A DNA stretch of 64,000 nt from Verrucomicrobiota bacterium. Lineage in GTDB: Bacteria; Verrucomicrobiota; Verrucomicrobiia; Verrucomicrobiales; DEV007. Positions 35,647 through 44,235 of this stretch are shown in pieces (positions within the stretch are counted from its first letter, which is position 1; the number at the start of each line of letters is the position of its first letter). The stretch spans positions 36,815-100,814 of the forward strand of contig JAGWVU010000015.1 of assembly GCA_018970725.1 (NCBI GenBank), read 5' to 3'. The notes under the pieces were generated by a model. The model saw only the letters and a program-made list of their open reading frames with translations. It was not told the origin of the DNA and made no database searches. Position numbers and translations under genes: made by a program.

Positions 35647-37181
35647 TGAACGACCGCGCCGCGGGTCAGTCCCCGCCCCGATTGGTGGCGAGCGGGATTT
35701 GCAAATCGTTCCCCGGGGTGCGGGCGCTGCACGACGTGCATCTCCGGGTCCATCCAGGGGAGGTTCTGGCGCTTCTCGGGGAGAACGGGGCCGGCAAAAG
35801 CACGCTCATGAAGATCCTCGCCGGCGTGCAAAAGCCCGACGCCGGGACCTTGGAGGCGGACGGCGTGCCCATCCCGCCCGGTTCGGTGCAGGAAGCGCTG
35901 CGGCAAGGCATCGCCCTGATCCATCAAGAGCTGAATCTGGCCACCAACCTCACGGTGGGGGCCAATATTTTCCTCGGCCGGGAGCCGAACCGGCATGGGT
36001 GGATCGACGAGAAAGCGATTGCCGCCGAGGCGCGCCGGGTCCTCGATCTGGTGGGGCTGGACCTTGATCCTTCGCGGGAGGTGGGGGATCTCACCTTGGG
36101 CCAGATGCAATTGGTGGAGATTGCCAAGGCCCTGAGCGTCAACGCCCGGGTCTTGATTTTGGATGAACCGACATCGAGCCTCTCCGCCCGGGAAACGGAG
36201 CGGCTCTTCGCGGTGATGAACGAGCTGCGGGACCGGGGCGTGAGCCTCATCTACATCTCGCACCGGCTCGCGGAGATCCACCGAATGGCGGACCGGGTCA
36301 CAGTGTTGCGGGATGGCGTGAACGCCGGGGAACTGGCCCGGGCGGAAATTTCCCATGACGCGATGGTGCGCCTGATGGTAGGGCGGGATGTGTCCCGGGT
36401 TTACCAACGAACCTCCGGGACGCCGGGAGCGGTGGTTTTGGAAGTGAACGAGGTGCGCACCGCGGCCAATCCCGGTCATGGCGTGAGTTTGCAGGTGCGC
36501 GCCGGGGAGATCGTGGGGTTGGCGGGGTTGATCGGGGCGGGGCGGACGGAATTGTTGGAAGCCCTGTTCGGAGTGAACCCGCCTTTGTCCGGGGAGATCC
36601 GGGTCGAGGGGCGGATCCTGCGGGCGCAACATCCGCGCGATGCGGTTCTGGGCGGTCTGGCGCTGGTGCCCGAGGACCGGAAGAAACAGGGGGTGGTGCT
36701 GGCGGAGAGCGTGCGGCGGAACCTGAGCCTCGCCAGCCTGGAACGGGATCGGGTCCGGGGATTCCTCCTCAACGAGGCGGCGGAATCCGGAATCACGGAA
36801 CGGATGATCCGGGAATTGCGGATCAAAACGCCCGGGGAAGAGCAACCGGTGCGGTTTCTGTCGGGCGGAAACCAGCAGAAAGTGGTCATTGGAAAATGGC
36901 TGGCCATGAGTCCGAGGGTCTTTCTTCTGGATGAACCGACGCGGGGGATCGACGTGGGAGCGAAGCAGGAGATCTACCAGTTGATGGAAAAGCTGGCCGC
37001 CTCCGGAGCGGGAATCCTCTTCGTTTCGAGTGAGCTCGAGGAGATCCTGGGATTGGCGGACCGGGTGCTGGTGATGCACGAGGGGAAGCTGGCGGGGGAC
37101 TTGAGGCGGGACGAGTTGACCGAGGAACGCATCATGACGCTGGCCACCGGTGGCCAGGCCCGCGACCGATCGACTCACTGA
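35646..37181 (+). CDS. Sugar ABC transporter ATP-binding protein (RbsA type)
   Basis: Duplicated ABC ATPase of 511 residues that energises sugar import. First half: Walker A GENGAGKST, a signature segment DLTLGQMQLVEIAKAL and Walker B VLILDEPTSSL. Second half: a degenerate Walker A region (GLIGAGRTELLEALFG), signature LSGGNQQKVVIGKWL and VFLLDEPTRGIDVG. This asymmetry is normal for RbsA, XylG and MglA importers (the galactose MglA, unrelated to the GTPase further along). ATG 35646 shares its A with the stop of the binding-protein gene; a GTG 3 nt upstream is an alternative. The permease gene follows after 10 bp. Confidence 0.93.
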   Translation: MNDRAAGQSPPRLVASGICKSFPGVRALHDVHLRVHPGEVLALLGENGAGKSTLMKILAGVQKPDAGTLEADGVPIPPGSVQEALRQGIALIHQELNLATNLTVGANIFLGREPNRHGWIDEKAIAAEARRVLDLVGLDLDPSREVGDLTLGQMQLVEIAKALSVNARVLILDEPTSSLSARETERLFAVMNELRDRGVSLIYISHRLAEIHRMADRVTVLRDGVNAGELARAEISHDAMVRLMVGRDVSRVYQRTSGTPGAVVLEVNEVRTAANPGHGVSLQVRAGEIVGLAGLIGAGRTELLEALFGVNPPLSGEIRVEGRILRAQHPRDAVLGGLALVPEDRKKQGVVLAESVRRNLSLASLERDRVRGFLLNEAAESGITERMIRELRIKTPGEEQPVRFLSGGNQQKVVIGKWLAMSPRVFLLDEPTRGIDVGAKQEIYQLMEKLAASGAGILFVSSELEEILGLADRVLVMHEGKLAGDLRRDELTEERIMTLATGGQARDRSTH

Positions 37182-37191
37182 AAGACAAGAC

Positions 37192-38178
37192 ATGAAACGG
37201 ATCATTGGCATCGCCGTCCTTTTGCTGGTTGTTTATCTGGCCACTTGGATCATGGCGGACGCGTTTTCGGGGCGGGCGGTCTTCATGTCCGGCTACAACC
37301 AAGAGAACTTGCTCCGGCGCATCGCCCTGTATGGGATTCTCGGGATCGGCGTTTCCTTGGTGATCATCACCGGGGGAATCGATCTTTCGCTCGGGTCGGT
37401 GGTTTGCCTGGTGGGAGTCGGGGTTCCGTGGCTCGCCGTGGGGCATGGCTGGCCGATGCCGGTGGTGCTCCTGCTGGCCGTGGTCCTCCCGCTGGCGATC
37501 GGGCTGGGCCACGGTCTTCTCGTGACGCGGTTGCGGCTCCAGCCGTTCATTGTGACGCTTTGCGGGCTCCTCATTTACCGGGGGGCGACCCGGGGTTTCA
37601 CCCAGGACCAGACCGCCGGTTTTGGCAACGGATTCAAGGGCTTGCGCTGGTTGGCCAACGGCGAGATCCCGCTCTTCGCCGGGTTTGGCATTCCCGTGCC
37701 GTTGCTCATTCTCGGTCTGGTGGCCGGGGTGGTGGCGGTGTTTCTCAACAAGACCATCTACGGCCGCTATCTGCTGGCCCTGGGCAATAGCGAGGAAGCC
37801 GCGCGTTTCAGCGGGATCCGGACCGACCGCATGGTCATCGTCGCTTATGTCATCTGTTCCTTTCTCGCCGGCCTGGCCGGGCTCCTCTTCGTGCTCGATG
37901 TGAATCTGGCCCAGCCGGTGGATTTCGGGAACTTCTATGAATTGTTCGCCATCGCGGCCGCGGTGTTGGGAGGTTGCAGCCTGCGCGGCGGCACGGGCAC
38001 GGTGGTGGGCGTACTCGCCGGGACCGCCCTGATCCAGGTGTTGCGGAACATGATCAATCTGGTTTTCCCGTCCTATCAGAACATGGAATATGCGGTGATC
38101 GGTTTGGTCATTCTCGCCGGAGTCGTGGCGGATGAACTGGCCAAGCGGGCGGTGGCCCGGCAGAAGGCCGCGTCATAA
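37192..38178 (+). CDS. Sugar ABC transporter permease (RbsC type)
   Basis: Inner-membrane permease of 328 residues with about nine or ten hydrophobic segments. Family segments are visible: LGIGVSLVIITGGIDLSLGS, LQPFIVTLCGLLIYRGATRG, YLLALGNSEEAARFSGI (the contact region for the ATPase) and LGGCSLRGGTGTVVGVLAG. It completes the importer begun at 34633. ATG 37192 sits 10 bp after the ATPase stop; an upstream in-frame start at 37150 overlaps that gene and lacks a membrane helix. The 3' end overlaps by 6 bp the convergent AI-2E-family gene. Confidence 0.93.
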   Translation: MKRIIGIAVLLLVVYLATWIMADAFSGRAVFMSGYNQENLLRRIALYGILGIGVSLVIITGGIDLSLGSVVCLVGVGVPWLAVGHGWPMPVVLLLAVVLPLAIGLGHGLLVTRLRLQPFIVTLCGLLIYRGATRGFTQDQTAGFGNGFKGLRWLANGEIPLFAGFGIPVPLLILGLVAGVVAVFLNKTIYGRYLLALGNSEEAARFSGIRTDRMVIVAYVICSFLAGLAGLLFVLDVNLAQPVDFGNFYELFAIAAAVLGGCSLRGGTGTVVGVLAGTALIQVLRNMINLVFPSYQNMEYAVIGLVILAGVVADELAKRAVARQKAAS

Positions 38179-39393
38179 TTCCTGGTCGATCGCGTTCAAC
38201 GGATCCGGGTCGGGATCCGGTCGCGGCACCGGAACGTGGGATCGGGGCCGGGTGAGGATCTCGTATTCCTGATCGGGGTTTTTGCTCATGGCGATGCCGA
38301 CCCACCGGAAGTCGTCGCTGCCGTCCACCATGACCTTGAACATCATGGTGAGGGGAATGGCGAGGAACATGCCGGCGGCGCCCCAGAGCCAGCCCCAGAA
38401 GACCACGGAGAGGATGACGACCGTGGTGGAGATGCCGAATCCGCGTCCCATCACGGCGGGTTCGATGAAGTTGCCGACGGCGGTGTGGATGGTGAGGAAA
38501 GCGAGGGCGAGACCCACCGCCGGCCAGGCGCCGAATTTGACGAGGGCGAGGATGATGGGAGGGATGGCGGAGACGAGGGCGCCGATGGTGGGCACGTAGT
38601 TGAAAAGGAAGACCATGAGGCCCCAGACGACCGCGAATTCGAGGCCGCAGAGGGCGCAGACGCCGCCGGCGACGACTCCCTTGACGACGCTGGCCAGCGT
38701 CTTGATGACGAGGTAACGCTGCATCTGTTGGGTCGTGTCCCGGAAAAGGCGGAAGTTCGGTCCGCGGAGCGCGGCCATGTGCTCGGCCTTGGCGCTGAAT
38801 TTATCGGCCTCCGCGAGGATGAAGACCATGAGAACGAAGGCAAAGAACGACTTCGTCATCCAGGAGACGAGGACATTGAGGATGCTGGTGTTCCAATTGA
38901 TGAGGGACATCAGGGAGCTGACGCTCAGCATCTGTTCCGCGGCCCTGCGGAGATCGAAGATGGGGGCGGGCGGGTCGGTCTCCGCGGGATCACCGAAGTT
39001 CTGGTTGAACCAGGTTTGCAGCGGGCCGGCGGTATCGGTCAAGGTCTGCTGGAGAAGCGTGACCTTGACCATGAGGAAGCGGCGGAACTCGATGTCGTAT
39101 TTGCCGATGCTGGCCTGGAAGTCCGGCATGATGGTGACGATGAGGAAGACGAGAGCACCGAGGACGAGGAGATCGACCACCACGGTGGCTAGAACGGCTA
39201 TGGAGAGGGGCACCCGGCGGGATTGGAGCCAGTGCGAGATGGGGAGGCTGAGGACGGCGAGGAAGAGCCCCAGGAGAATCGGGATGATGAATCCGGCGGC
39301 CAGTTTCAGGCCTCCGATCACCACCACGAGGCATGCGGCCACGAGGAGGGCCTTGAATCCGGCGTTGCGGCGGTTTTGGGGGATGGGGGTCAT
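38173..39393 (-). CDS. AI-2E family transporter-like membrane protein
   Basis: Polytopic inner-membrane protein of 406 residues from the AI-2E/PerM family, whose members export autoinducer 2 or exchange Na+ and H+; the substrate here is unknown. Seen: paired N-terminal helices (ALLVAACLVVVIGGLKLAAGF, PILLGLFLAVLSLPI), a soluble mid-region, and the conserved C-terminal helices with NYVPTIGALVSAIPPII, NFIEPAVMGRGFGIS and SVVFWGWLWGAAGMFLAIPL. ATG 39393 gives a short cytosolic N-terminus; an upstream start at 39474 adds 27 polar residues. It overlaps the sugar permease tail to tail, which is probably not functional. Confidence 0.9.
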   Translation of the reverse strand: MTPIPQNRRNAGFKALLVAACLVVVIGGLKLAAGFIIPILLGLFLAVLSLPISHWLQSRRVPLSIAVLATVVVDLLVLGALVFLIVTIMPDFQASIGKYDIEFRRFLMVKVTLLQQTLTDTAGPLQTWFNQNFGDPAETDPPAPIFDLRRAAEQMLSVSSLMSLINWNTSILNVLVSWMTKSFFAFVLMVFILAEADKFSAKAEHMAALRGPNFRLFRDTTQQMQRYLVIKTLASVVKGVVAGGVCALCGLEFAVVWGLMVFLFNYVPTIGALVSAIPPIILALVKFGAWPAVGLALAFLTIHTAVGNFIEPAVMGRGFGISTTVVILSVVFWGWLWGAAGMFLAIPLTMMFKVMVDGSDDFRWVGIAMSKNPDQEYEILTRPRSHVPVPRPDPDPDPLNAIDQEL

Positions 39394-39571
39394 CGAGGGT
39401 TTGGACGTTGCCACGGAGAGTTTTCGGTTGGAAACGAGGTGGCCACAAGCACATTCGCGGACGCGATTCCGCACTTCAGAAGTTGAAAAAACCGCATGGA
39501 GGGCGAGCGTCCGCGTCTAAACAGCGGAGTTCCTTCCGCTGACTTTTCTTTCCGGGGTGGACCCTTACTCT

Positions 39572-39976
39572 ATGCAAACGATGCTTTTGATGCAACGGGC
39601 CGTGACCATTCTGGCCGCTCTTCCGCTCCTTCTGGGCAACACCGGTTGTGAGACCAACGCGGCCACCGGCGCGGCGGTGGGGGCGGCCGTGGGGGCCGGG
39701 ATCGGCGCTCTGACGGGGGACGAGGCTCTCGGCGGAGCCCTCATCGGCGCCGCGGCCGGAGCCGTGGTCGGTCATGTCATCAAGGCCAAGCGTTACCGCG
39801 AGGGCGCGGGGCGTCCGGGTCCCGGCGGTGCGGCCTATCCCACGGGAACGCCCACCTCCAATCCGGGATACGTGAAGAGCCCCTACGCCCCTTACAACGT
39901 GATCGACGTGAATGGATTCCGTTCCGGTGAACTTGCGATCGATCCGACGACCGATCAGGTTTTCCGGGTTCCCTGA
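39572..39976 (+). CDS. Small glycine-zipper lipoprotein
   Basis: Exported protein of 134 residues. The signal (VTILAALPLLLGNTGC) ends in a cysteine, so it is probably lipidated. A glycine-zipper segment follows with repeating GAAVGAAVGAGIGAL and GALIGAAAGAVVGHV, then a Pro/Tyr/Asn-rich C-terminus. Such proteins insert in or associate with the outer membrane, and the precise role is unknown. A second protein of this kind is at 52100. Starts at 39557 (GTG), 39581 and 39590 are alternatives; I chose ATG 39572 as it follows GGGGTGG at a usable distance. The next gene begins 20 bp later. Confidence 0.7.
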   Translation: MQTMLLMQRAVTILAALPLLLGNTGCETNAATGAAVGAAVGAGIGALTGDEALGGALIGAAAGAVVGHVIKAKRYREGAGRPGPGGAAYPTGTPTSNPGYVKSPYAPYNVIDVNGFRSGELAIDPTTDQVFRVP

Positions 39977-39996
39977 GTCGTGGAAGACAAAGAGGC

Positions 39997-40602
39997 ATGT
40001 CCCGGATATTTCGTCGATTCCTCGTTTGCAGCCTGTCGGTCTGTTGGGCCGGCTGGGGCACGGTCCGGGGGCAGGATCCCGGTCCGATGGCCCCCGGCCC
40101 CTTCGTGCGCATGGTCCGCCACAATGACGGCAGCCGCACCGTCACGGCCAAAGACGCCGCCAAAGCGGAGCAGGAGGTCCTCACTTATGATGCCCAAGGG
40201 GATTTGAAGCTGCGGCGGGTCTACCAGTTGGACCGATACGGAAAAGCGGTCAGCTTCGTGATCCAGGAGGGGTCCGGGAAACCGTTGATCCGGGGCGAGT
40301 TCACCTACGACGTGCGGGACCGCATGACCGAGGAACGGCTCTATTCCATTCCCGGAGACCAGTTGATGCGCCGTCTCGTGCAGGAATATGATCCCAGGAC
40401 GGGGAAGAAACTGATGCCGCGGGTCCAGAACCACATCGCCCTGCCATCCGAACTGCTCTACTGGATGGACCCGGATTCCGCCGGCAGCGAGGGAGCGCGG
40501 GTCAAGGCAGCGGCTGCGGCGGCGGCCAATGGACCCAAGACCGCTCCGACCGGCAAACCGGGCATCTTCCGGGGGTTGTTCAAGAAGGACAAGGGCGACT
40601 GA
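39997..40602 (+). CDS. Secreted protein of unknown function
   Basis: Not recognised. It has 201 residues with a signal peptide (FLVCSLSVCWAGWGTVRGQ). The body has repeated strand-like phrases of the RHS/MORN-like type: LTYDAQGDLKLRRVYQLDRYG, GEFTYDVRDRMTEERLYS and LVQEYDPRTGKKL. These resemble the antitoxin-like beta-repeats that print text such as YDxxGxLxxxxxYxYD. The C-terminus is Ala/Lys-rich (AAAAAAA, GLFKKDKGD). It lies 25 bp before the ABC-2 ATPase gene and may belong to that operon. Confidence 0.6.
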   Translation: MSRIFRRFLVCSLSVCWAGWGTVRGQDPGPMAPGPFVRMVRHNDGSRTVTAKDAAKAEQEVLTYDAQGDLKLRRVYQLDRYGKAVSFVIQEGSGKPLIRGEFTYDVRDRMTEERLYSIPGDQLMRRLVQEYDPRTGKKLMPRVQNHIALPSELLYWMDPDSAGSEGARVKAAAAAAANGPKTAPTGKPGIFRGLFKKDKGD

Positions 40603-40627
40603 ATCCCCTCTGGCGGGCCGCGCAACC

Positions 40628-41539
40628 ATGGAAGTCCGGAACCCTCCCGATCCCTCCCCCCAAGCCGGGTCTCCCGCGGTTCTGGTGGAGCACTTGACCA
40701 AGGTTTTTCAAACTTCCCTCACCCGGGCCAAGGTCCCGGCGGTCGCCGATCTCAGTTTCCGGGTCGGGCGCGGGGAGGTTTACGGGTTGATCGGGCCGAA
40801 CGGGTCGGGGAAGTCGACCACGATGAAGGTCATCCTCGGATTGGTGCGGGCCACTTCCGGCCGGACCGAGGTCTTCGGGATCGACAGCGGTCAGGTGGGG
40901 AGCCGGCGGGACGTGGGTTTTCTGCCGGAGAATCCGTATTTCTACAAGCACATGTCGGGCCGGGAAACGCTCGAGTTTTACGGTCGGTTGTGCGGTCTCC
41001 GGGGGGCGGAGTTGCGGGCCCGGGTTCCGGAATTGTTGGTCACGGTGGGGTTGGAGTCCGCCGCCGGGCGCCCGATCGCGGGTTACTCCAAGGGAATGTT
41101 GCAGCGACTCGGGTTGGCCCAGGCGATCGTGCACCGGCCCCGGTTGGTGGTGTTGGACGAACCCACCGCCGGGGTGGATCCCCGCGGGTCCCGGGAGATC
41201 CGGGATCTCATTCTACGGATGAAGGGGGACGGGACCTCGGTGATCCTCTGTTCCCACCTGCTGGAGCAGGTTCAGGAAGTGTGTGACCGGGTGGGCATCG
41301 TTTCCAAGGGCCGGATGGTGCGGGAAGGGCGCTTGGAAGACCTTACCCGGCTGGATCAGCAGATGGAATACGTGGTCGAGGGGGGAGGGCCCGGTCTGGC
41401 CGGGGAAATCCGGGCGCTGGTGGAACGTTCCGGGGGCAAGCTGGTCCATTCCGGGCATCCGCGGACCACGTTGGAGCGGTTGTTCCTGGAATCGACCGGC
41501 GACCACGAACCTGTTTCCGGAGGAACGCGGCATGACTGA
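40628..41539 (+). CDS. ABC-2 type transporter ATP-binding protein
   Basis: ABC ATPase of 303 residues for an ABC-2 type exporter. Seen: Walker A GPNGSGKSTT, Q-loop region VGFLPENPYFYKHMSG, signature YSKGMLQRLGLAQAI, Walker B LVVLDEPTAGVDP and the switch His in ILCSHLLEQ. The C-terminal region (about 230-300) is the regulatory domain usual in NatA/CcmA-like ATPases. ATG 40628 is the natural start; the frame runs open further upstream into the preceding gene. It overlaps the permease gene by 8 bp, so the two are translationally coupled. Confidence 0.93.
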   Translation: MEVRNPPDPSPQAGSPAVLVEHLTKVFQTSLTRAKVPAVADLSFRVGRGEVYGLIGPNGSGKSTTMKVILGLVRATSGRTEVFGIDSGQVGSRRDVGFLPENPYFYKHMSGRETLEFYGRLCGLRGAELRARVPELLVTVGLESAAGRPIAGYSKGMLQRLGLAQAIVHRPRLVVLDEPTAGVDPRGSREIRDLILRMKGDGTSVILCSHLLEQVQEVCDRVGIVSKGRMVREGRLEDLTRLDQQMEYVVEGGGPGLAGEIRALVERSGGKLVHSGHPRTTLERLFLESTGDHEPVSGGTRHD

Positions 41540-42464
41540 GCGGGAAAGCGACGCGCTGCCGGAGCATGTGGTGCCGGTTTGGGAGATTTCTCCGGTCCGC
41601 CTTTGGGTTCTGGCCCGGGCTACCTTCGTACAGTTGGTGCGGATGAAGGTCTTTTACTTTCTCCTCATCTTCGTGGCCTTGGTGCTGGTGGTGGCCGGCG
41701 CGGGTCTTTTCTGGCTGCCGACGGAACATCTCATCGCGATCAAGCGCTGGAGTTTCGGCGCGATGTATTTGTTCACCATGGTTTACTCCATCTCCGCCAC
41801 GGCACTCCTGCTCCCCCGGGATCTGGAGGACCGGACGCTCTACACGATCCTGTCCAAGCCGGTGCCGAGGATCGAGTATCTCCTCGGCCGGCTCTTTGGC
41901 GTTCTCCTCCTCAATGCTCTGGCGTTGGGCGTGATGTTCCTTGCGATGTGCTTGCTGGTGGCGTGGAAAATGCCCTCCGTGGAGAAACAACTCGTCCAGG
42001 AACTGTTGCAGGGCGCCGGCGGAGAGGCGGTGTCGCTCGCCGAGGTGAACCAAGCCAAGGCGGATGCGGCGCGCCACGGTTTGAGCCCGAGTCTCCTCTG
42101 GGCGGTCTGGGCGCTCTACCTCAAGGCCAGTGTCGTCTCCGCGGTGACCCTGTTCATTTCCACCATCGCCTCGAGTTCGTTGTTCACCATCGTGAGCTCG
42201 GCGATGGTCGTTTTCATCGGTCATTTTCACCAGCTGATCCTCGATTTCTGGAAGGTGAACGAGACCGGATGGTTCGGGGGGTTGATCGGCCGGTTGCTGG
42301 TGATCGTCTTTCCCAATCTGGGGTTGTTCGATGTCGTGGACGAAGTGATCACCGGGACGCCGTTGCCTTGGGGGACGGGCTTGCAACTGACCGGCATGGG
42401 GCTGTTTTACGTTGGGTTCTTCGTCCTCCTGGCCCAGCTGGTTTTCGTGGACAAGGAACTATGA
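41532..42464 (+). CDS. ABC-2 type transporter permease
   Basis: Inner-membrane protein of 310 residues with about six transmembrane helices: FYFLLIFVALVLVVAGAGLF, AMYLFTMVYSISATALLL, LFGVLLLNALALGVMFLAM, SVVSAVTLFISTIASSSLF, FTIVSSAMVVFIGHF, and the last LFYVGFFVLLAQLVF. The phrase LLPRDLEDRTLYTILSKPVPR is typical of the NosY/ABC-2 permease family. A periplasmic or cytosolic loop of about 60 residues (AWKMPSVEKQLVQELL) separates helices three and four. Partner of the ATPase at 40628; substrate unknown. The next start overlaps its stop as ATGA. Confidence 0.9.
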   Translation: MTERESDALPEHVVPVWEISPVRLWVLARATFVQLVRMKVFYFLLIFVALVLVVAGAGLFWLPTEHLIAIKRWSFGAMYLFTMVYSISATALLLPRDLEDRTLYTILSKPVPRIEYLLGRLFGVLLLNALALGVMFLAMCLLVAWKMPSVEKQLVQELLQGAGGEAVSLAEVNQAKADAARHGLSPSLLWAVWALYLKASVVSAVTLFISTIASSSLFTIVSSAMVVFIGHFHQLILDFWKVNETGWFGGLIGRLLVIVFPNLGLFDVVDEVITGTPLPWGTGLQLTGMGLFYVGFFVLLAQLVFVDKEL

Positions 42465-43423
42465 GGTGGTCCTGGCGGCGGTTGACGCGGGGACCCGCGC
42501 TGGTGGTTCTGGTGCTGTTGGGCGGCGGGCTCTTGCGCGCCCCGTTGGAGTCCGGGATCTTGCGGGACCTGCGCCGGGCCGGGTTCCATCCTCCCCTGCG
42601 CGGTTCCTCGGCCCTGCAGGAGGTGGGGGTGCAGGGCATGATGGGGGCGCTCGGGGGTCTCCGTTACATGGTCTCCACCTTCCTGACCTTGCGGGCCAAC
42701 TTTCACTGGGAATTCCAGGATTGGGAGAACGTCCTGCAAAACTACCGGCTCGTGCAATTGCTCGAACCGCGCAATCCGGACGCATGGATCACCGGGGCGT
42801 GGCACTGCCATTCCAACGCGTGGGCCTGGTATTTGCACGATGACCGCTCGCACTCCGAAGTGACCCGGCGCCTCCTCGCCCGGGAATGGTTGGAGCGGGG
42901 CAAGGAGATGCTCCGCCAAGGCATCGAATGGAATCCGGACAACCCTTGGATTTACCGGGACCTGGCCAATCTTTACCGGGAACGGGACGGCGACCTCTGC
43001 CAGGCGGCGGAGTATTACCGCCTCGCCAGCCTCACGCCCGGGGCACCCGATTTCCTGCACCGTATCCATGGCTATCTGCTGGCCCAATGCGGAGAGCACG
43101 ACGTGGAGGCCATGGAGGTCTTGCGCGGGATCTACGATCAAGGAATGGAGGTGCTGCGCCGCCACAAGGTGCTCATTTGGAAACCATCCCTCATCGTGGA
43201 GATGCGCAAGCTGGAGGTCCGCTTGGGGATTCCGCCGGACCGACGCATTCCGGAGCGGTTCGATCCGGAGACACTCGCCATCGCCACCCCGCTGTTGCCG
43301 GTGGAATCCCTTCCGATTTACGAGAGGATCCTCGCCAGGAGTCCCGCCGGGACGGACCCGGAGCTGGAGGCCATCGTGGCCCGCTTGCGCGCACGGATTG
43401 GCGAGAAATCCGCGGATTCATAG
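42461..43423 (+). CDS. TPR-like protein coupled to the ABC-2 transporter
   Basis: Protein of 320 residues with an N-terminal hydrophobic segment (GPALVVLVLLGGGLLRAPL) followed by helical repeats. Seen: TPR-like phrases WENVLQNYRLVQLLEPRNPDAW, EWLERGKEMLRQGIEWNPDNPW and CQAAEYYRLASLTPGAP. The rest is Arg/Glu-rich and ends EAIVARLRARIG. It probably faces the periplasm from the inner membrane as an accessory factor for the transporter, judging by the coupled start. It is not a known subunit of ABC-2 systems. Confidence 0.75.
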   Translation: MRWSWRRLTRGPALVVLVLLGGGLLRAPLESGILRDLRRAGFHPPLRGSSALQEVGVQGMMGALGGLRYMVSTFLTLRANFHWEFQDWENVLQNYRLVQLLEPRNPDAWITGAWHCHSNAWAWYLHDDRSHSEVTRRLLAREWLERGKEMLRQGIEWNPDNPWIYRDLANLYRERDGDLCQAAEYYRLASLTPGAPDFLHRIHGYLLAQCGEHDVEAMEVLRGIYDQGMEVLRRHKVLIWKPSLIVEMRKLEVRLGIPPDRRIPERFDPETLAIATPLLPVESLPIYERILARSPAGTDPELEAIVARLRARIGEKSADS

Positions 43424-43512
43424 TTCCCCTTGAAAAGTTGCCCGCCTGAATGGAGTGATTGCGGTCTGGCCGGTTGCAGCGATGGTAACCGACCGTTCCT
43501 GGGGGCTTCCTC

Positions 43513-44235
43513 ATGAAATACGCAATCTTCGGAGACATTCACGCCAACCTCGAAGCCCTCCACACCGTTCTGGAGGACGCCGCTACCCGGGGGTGTGACC
43601 AGTATGTCTGCTTGGGGGACGTGGTCGGTTACAATGCCAACCCGCGGGAATGCCTCGAGATCGTCCGTGGCCTCGACTGTCCGGTGGTCAAGGGGAATCA
43701 CGACGAGGAGGCGTGTTTGAACACTTCGCTCGAATGCCTCAACCCGTTGGCGGCCCATGCCCTGAAATGGACCAGGGACGCCTTGGAACAGAGCGACCGG
43801 GACTGGCTCTCCGCCCTCAAGCTGGTGCGTCAGGTCCGTGACTTCACCATCGTTCACGCAACGCTCGATACTCCGGGCGGCTGGGGCTACGTGACGAACA
43901 AGTTCGATGCCATGGCGAGCTTCAGTTACCAGTTCACCTCGCTCTGTTTCCACGGGCATACCCACACCCCGCGCTTCTACGTCAAGCATGGCTCGGTCGA
44001 GGCGCTCGCCGTCGATGAAATCCATCTGGAGACGGGCAAAAAGTATTTCATCAATGCCGGGAGCGTGGGGCAGCCCCGGGACGGTGACTGGCGGGCCTCT
44101 TACGCCGTTTATGATGTCGACAACCAGAGCGTGGCGATCCACCGCTTGGAATACGACATCGAGACCACCCAACAAAAAATCCGGGACGCGGGCCTTCCGG
44201 AGATGTTGGCCACCCGGCTGGCGGCTGGAAAGTGA
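43513..44235 (+). CDS. Metallophosphoesterase, YfcE/diadenosine-tetraphosphatase-like
   Basis: Cytosolic phosphodiesterase-like protein of 240 residues. Motifs: IFGDIHANLEAL (D-x-H), CLGDVVGYNA (GD), VKGNHDEEA (GNHD), FTIVHATLD (His), CFHGHTHTPRF (GHTH), followed by INAGSVGQPRDGD. The arrangement is that of the bacterial YfcE / calcineurin-like superfamily domain 2; substrates vary and none can be assigned. The preceding 89 bp holds no gene. The glycosyltransferase starts inside its stop (GTGA), so the two are coupled. Confidence 0.92.
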   Translation: MKYAIFGDIHANLEALHTVLEDAATRGCDQYVCLGDVVGYNANPRECLEIVRGLDCPVVKGNHDEEACLNTSLECLNPLAAHALKWTRDALEQSDRDWLSALKLVRQVRDFTIVHATLDTPGGWGYVTNKFDAMASFSYQFTSLCFHGHTHTPRFYVKHGSVEALAVDEIHLETGKKYFINAGSVGQPRDGDWRASYAVYDVDNQSVAIHRLEYDIETTQQKIRDAGLPEMLATRLAAGK

